From contig USQE01000047.1 of NCBI GenBank assembly GCA_900556675.1, positions 1 to 7,561 of the forward strand: 7,561 bases of DNA, read 5' to 3'. The position numbers and the translations under genes are program-made. Positions 5,654-7,561 of the stretch are shown in pieces. The stretch is from an uncultured Collinsella sp. (GTDB lineage: Bacteria > Actinomycetota > Coriobacteriia > Coriobacteriales > Coriobacteriaceae). Numbering within the stretch: position 1 is the first letter of the stretch; every line of letters starts with the position of its first letter. Under the pieces are notes generated by a model. The model was not told where the DNA came from. It ran no database searches and saw only the letters and a program-made list of their open reading frames with translations.

Positions 5654-6412
5654 CTACATCAGCCCGCTCAGGGCGATATCGACGGCCTCGTTGAGGTCGT
5701 CGGTAATGTGCACCAGCTCCGGATCGAGCGGGCTGATCATACCGGCGCTCATCACCGGGCCGTTGAGCCAGTCGAACAGACCCTGCCAGTACTCGCTGCC
5801 CACCAGCACGAGCGGCATGCGCTTGACCTTGTGCGTCTGCACCAGCGTGAGAACCTCGAACATCTCGTCGAGCGTGCCAAAGCCGCCGGGAAATGCGATG
5901 GCGCCCGAGCTGTACTTAACGAACATGGTTTTGCGCACAAAGAAGTAGCGGAAGTCCATGCCGAGGTTCACGTATTTGTTGAGCCCCTGCTCGTGCGGCA
6001 ATTCAATGCCTAGGCCAACTGACTTGCCGTTGACACTCGCCGCTCCCCTGTTGGCCGCTTCCATGATGCCGGGGCCGCCACCGGTGATGACCGCCACGCC
6101 ACGTTGCGCGATCTTGCGCCCGACGGTACGCGCCGCCTTGTAGAGCGGATCGGTCTTGGGCGTGCGGGCACTGCCGAAGATGGTCACTGCGGGGCCAAGC
6201 TCGGCAAGCGCGCCGAAGCCATCGACAAACTCGGCCTGAATGCGCAGCACGCGCCAGGGATCGGCATGCAGCCAGTCGGTCGAATCTTCGGGCGCCAGCA
6301 GGTTGGCGTAGGTGTTGTCCTTGGGAATCATGGGGCCGCGCATGACCACGGGGCCGCGGCGGTACGTCTCGTCGTAGGCAGGCTCGCCCTCGACGTTCTC
6401 ATTCTTAATCAT
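5654..6412 (-). CDS. LOG-like TIGR00730 family protein (putative nucleotide phosphoribohydrolase)
   Basis: This is a Rossmann-fold protein of the LOG family, long misnamed lysine decarboxylase. Characterised members remove ribose 5'-phosphate from cytokinin or other nucleoside monophosphates. The 252-residue product has an N-terminal extension of about 70 residues before the core, resembling the longer LOG subgroup. AVTIFGSART (75-84) starts the Rossmann fold, TGGGPGIMEAANRGA (110-124) is the nucleotide loop, FFVRKTMF (157-164) carries the conserved Arg, and PGGFGTLDE (175-183) is the family hallmark with the catalytic Glu183. All key residues are present. The start at 6412 follows AGGAGT at good spacing; the ATG at 6484 would place the terminator at 6429-6476 inside the coding sequence and add a low-complexity Phe-rich stretch. 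The true substrate in bacteria is uncertain. Confidence 0.9.
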   Translation of the reverse strand: MIKNENVEGEPAYDETYRRGPVVMRGPMIPKDNTYANLLAPEDSTDWLHADPWRVLRIQAEFVDGFGALAELGPAVTIFGSARTPKTDPLYKAARTVGRKIAQRGVAVITGGGPGIMEAANRGAASVNGKSVGLGIELPHEQGLNKYVNLGMDFRYFFVRKTMFVKYSSGAIAFPGGFGTLDEMFEVLTLVQTHKVKRMPLVLVGSEYWQGLFDWLNGPVMSAGMISPLDPELVHITDDLNEAVDIALSGLM

Positions 6413-6428
6413 GGGTACTCCTATCGAG

Positions 6429-6476
6429 AAAAAGAAAAACGAGCGGGGTCGACGCCATGCGTCAAACACCCGCCCG
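6429..6476 (-). terminator. Strong intrinsic terminator between tgt and the LOG-like gene
   Basis: On the minus strand, an outer stem CGGGCGGG pairs with CCCGCTCG (one G-U), and an inner stem GACGC/GCGTC closes a 3-base ATG loop; one or two bases bulge between them. TTTTTCTTTTT follows directly. It probably ends tgt transcription. Its T-run ends only 16 bases before the LOG-like start codon, so that gene's transcript must pass through it. Confidence 0.85.
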
Positions 6477-6537
6477 AGCATCAACTATTCGGTATGGTAC
6501 CCACGATGCATCAAGCACTTGCAAGCTATCGGTCAGC

Positions 6538-6586
6538 GGTCGCGCAGCCGGTGTCAGCGAATGCGACGACCGGCTGGCGCTCGACC
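6538..6586 (-). other. Long stem-loop between tgt and the LOG-like gene
   Basis: Perfect 8-bp arms CAGCCGGT/ACCGGCTG are extended outwards by GCG/CGC (one base bulged) and GGTC/GACC (two bases bulged), about 15 pairs in all, around a 16-base apex. It begins about 40 bases after the tgt stop, with a smaller CACGC/GCGTG hairpin (6599-6615) before it. No T-run follows. It could be part of the tgt 3' end or of a leader for the LOG-like gene. I do not recognise it as a known riboswitch. Confidence 0.5.
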
Positions 6587-6625
6587 ATTGCCGTTGCCCA
6601 CGCTCTGCAAGCGTGTCTATCGCCC

Positions 6626-7561
6626 TTAGTAATCCACCGCGGCAGGGCTGTTCATCCAGTCGCTCACGAACGCGCCGTAACGGCCCTCGATAATGGCCTG
6701 GCGGGCACGCTGCATAAGGTTGAGCAGGTAGTAGATGTTGTGCATCGACAGCAGAATGCCGCCGAGCATCTCCTTCTGCGTGACCATGTGGCGAATGAGT
6801 GCGCGGCTGTAGCCGCCCGTGCACACCGGGCAGGTGCAGGTGGGATCGATGGGGCCGTCGTCGTGCGCAAAGCGCGCGTTGCGGAAGTTAAGGCGACCTT
6901 CACTGGAGAACGCCGTACCCATGCGGCCGGTGCGCGTCGGCAGCACGCAGTCGAACATGTCGATGCCCACGCCAACGCCGCGCACGAGCGTGGTAGGGTT
7001 GCCGACGCCCATGAGGTAGCGCGGCTTGTGCTTAGGCATGTACTCGGAAACCAGCGGTGCCAGCGTCTCGAACATGGTCTCGTGGTCTTCGCCCACCGAA
7101 TAGCCGCCGATGCCGTAACCCGGGAAGTCGCCGCACTCCTCCAGATGGCGCAGCGAGCGCAGACGCAGGTCCAGGTGCATGCCGCCCTGGACGATGCCAA
7201 AGAGCGCCTGGTCATCGCGGGTATGCGCCTTATAGCAGCGCTCGGCCCACATACTCGACAGCTCAACGGCGCGCTCAACGTAGGCGCGCGTGGCGGGATA
7301 GCCCGGGCACTGGTCCAGCTGCATGCAGATATCGGACCCGAGTTTCATGGCGATTTCCATGTTGTCCTCGGGCGTCCAGAACACGTGGCGGCCGTCGTAG
7401 TCGTTGACGATAAAGCGCACGCCCTCGTCGGTGAGCTTGACGGCGTCGTTGTGGCTGAACACCTGGAAGCCGCCCGAATCGGTAAGAATGGGGCCGTGCC
7501 AGTTCATAAACTTGTGCAGGCCGCCCATATCCGCTACCAGCTTGTCGCCGGGACGCAGATG
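6626..7561 (-). CDS. tgt: Queuine/preQ1 tRNA-guanine transglycosylase (5' end beyond window)
   Basis: Bacterial Tgt swaps the wobble guanine of tRNAs for Asp, Asn, His and Tyr for preQ1, a step of queuosine synthesis; some gut bacteria salvage queuine instead. The visible 311 residues open in frame at the window edge with HLRPGDKL, followed by GGLHKFMNW and TDSGGFQVFS (Asp codon at 7480-7478). GIVQGG and the FDCVLPTR loop with the nucleophile Asp (6952-6950) follow. The zinc site is CxCxxC (first Cys codon at 6838-6836) with the later His in SMHN (6742-6740). All catalytic and zinc residues in view are kept. About 60-70 N-terminal residues are missing because of the window edge, not because of a mutation. 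The familiar FDEC motif reads LDQC here but keeps the Asp. Substrate (preQ1 or queuine) cannot be settled by eye. Confidence 0.95.
   Translation of the reverse strand, partial: HLRPGDKLVADMGGLHKFMNWHGPILTDSGGFQVFSHNDAVKLTDEGVRFIVNDYDGRHVFWTPEDNMEIAMKLGSDICMQLDQCPGYPATRAYVERAVELSSMWAERCYKAHTRDDQALFGIVQGGMHLDLRLRSLRHLEECGDFPGYGIGGYSVGEDHETMFETLAPLVSEYMPKHKPRYLMGVGNPTTLVRGVGVGIDMFDCVLPTRTGRMGTAFSSEGRLNFRNARFAHDDGPIDPTCTCPVCTGGYSRALIRHMVTQKEMLGGILLSMHNIYYLLNLMQRARQAIIEGRYGAFVSDWMNSPAAVDY

Noticed and set aside
6413..6625. tRNA or known riboswitch in the structured tgt-LOG gap
   Set aside because: I find no cloverleaf with a T-loop motif, and nothing I recognise as a preQ1, SAM, TPP or cobalamin element.
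6626..7528. tgt as a gene starting at the ATG at 7528
   Set aside because: The frame stays open to the window edge and the upstream residues HLRPGDKL match the conserved Tgt N-terminal region, so the real start is outside the window.

Overview
The window looks like ordinary chromosome from a GC-rich member of the Coriobacteriia. Collinsella is my best guess, from codon usage, protein flavour and gene set, but no sequence search was possible. Eight of the nine genes lie on the minus strand; only the DegV-family gene is on the plus strand.

Layout by plus-strand coordinate. 1-1372 holds the start of a phosphate-uptake operon read leftwards: pstS (phosphate-binding lipoprotein) followed 24 bases later by pstC (permease, cut by the window edge). 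1373-1665 is the pst leader, with GTTTGT-type direct repeats resembling a PHO box, a GC-rich hairpin, and copy A of a palindromic repeat. 1666-3819 holds a probable two-gene unit: a HAD-superfamily phosphatase, then an M20 dipeptidase of the PepV type. 3820-3975 is a short AT-rich divergent regulatory region with a dyad. 3976-4836 is a DegV/FakB-like fatty-acid-binding protein. 4850-4916 is copy B of the palindromic repeat. 4930-5540 is a type II toxin-antitoxin pair (RelB/DinJ-like antitoxin, YafQ-like toxin) with its own promoter and a perfect 16-bp inverted repeat. 5654-6412 is a LOG-like TIGR00730 protein. 6413-6625 is a structured intergenic region with a long hairpin and a strong intrinsic terminator. 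6626-7561 is most of tgt (queuine tRNA-ribosyltransferase), cut at its 5' end.

Apart from the pst genes, the toxin-antitoxin pair and perhaps HAD-pepV, the genes do not form one pathway. The most interesting signals are non-coding. Two copies of a 67-69 nt stem-loop repeat have conserved outer arms and an inner part that has changed sequence while keeping its pairing. A terminator sits immediately before the LOG-like gene with no room for a promoter after it. The toxin-antitoxin cassette appears to be a lower-GC insertion. I see no phage, transposase, CRISPR, rRNA or tRNA gene, and no convincing new protein system.
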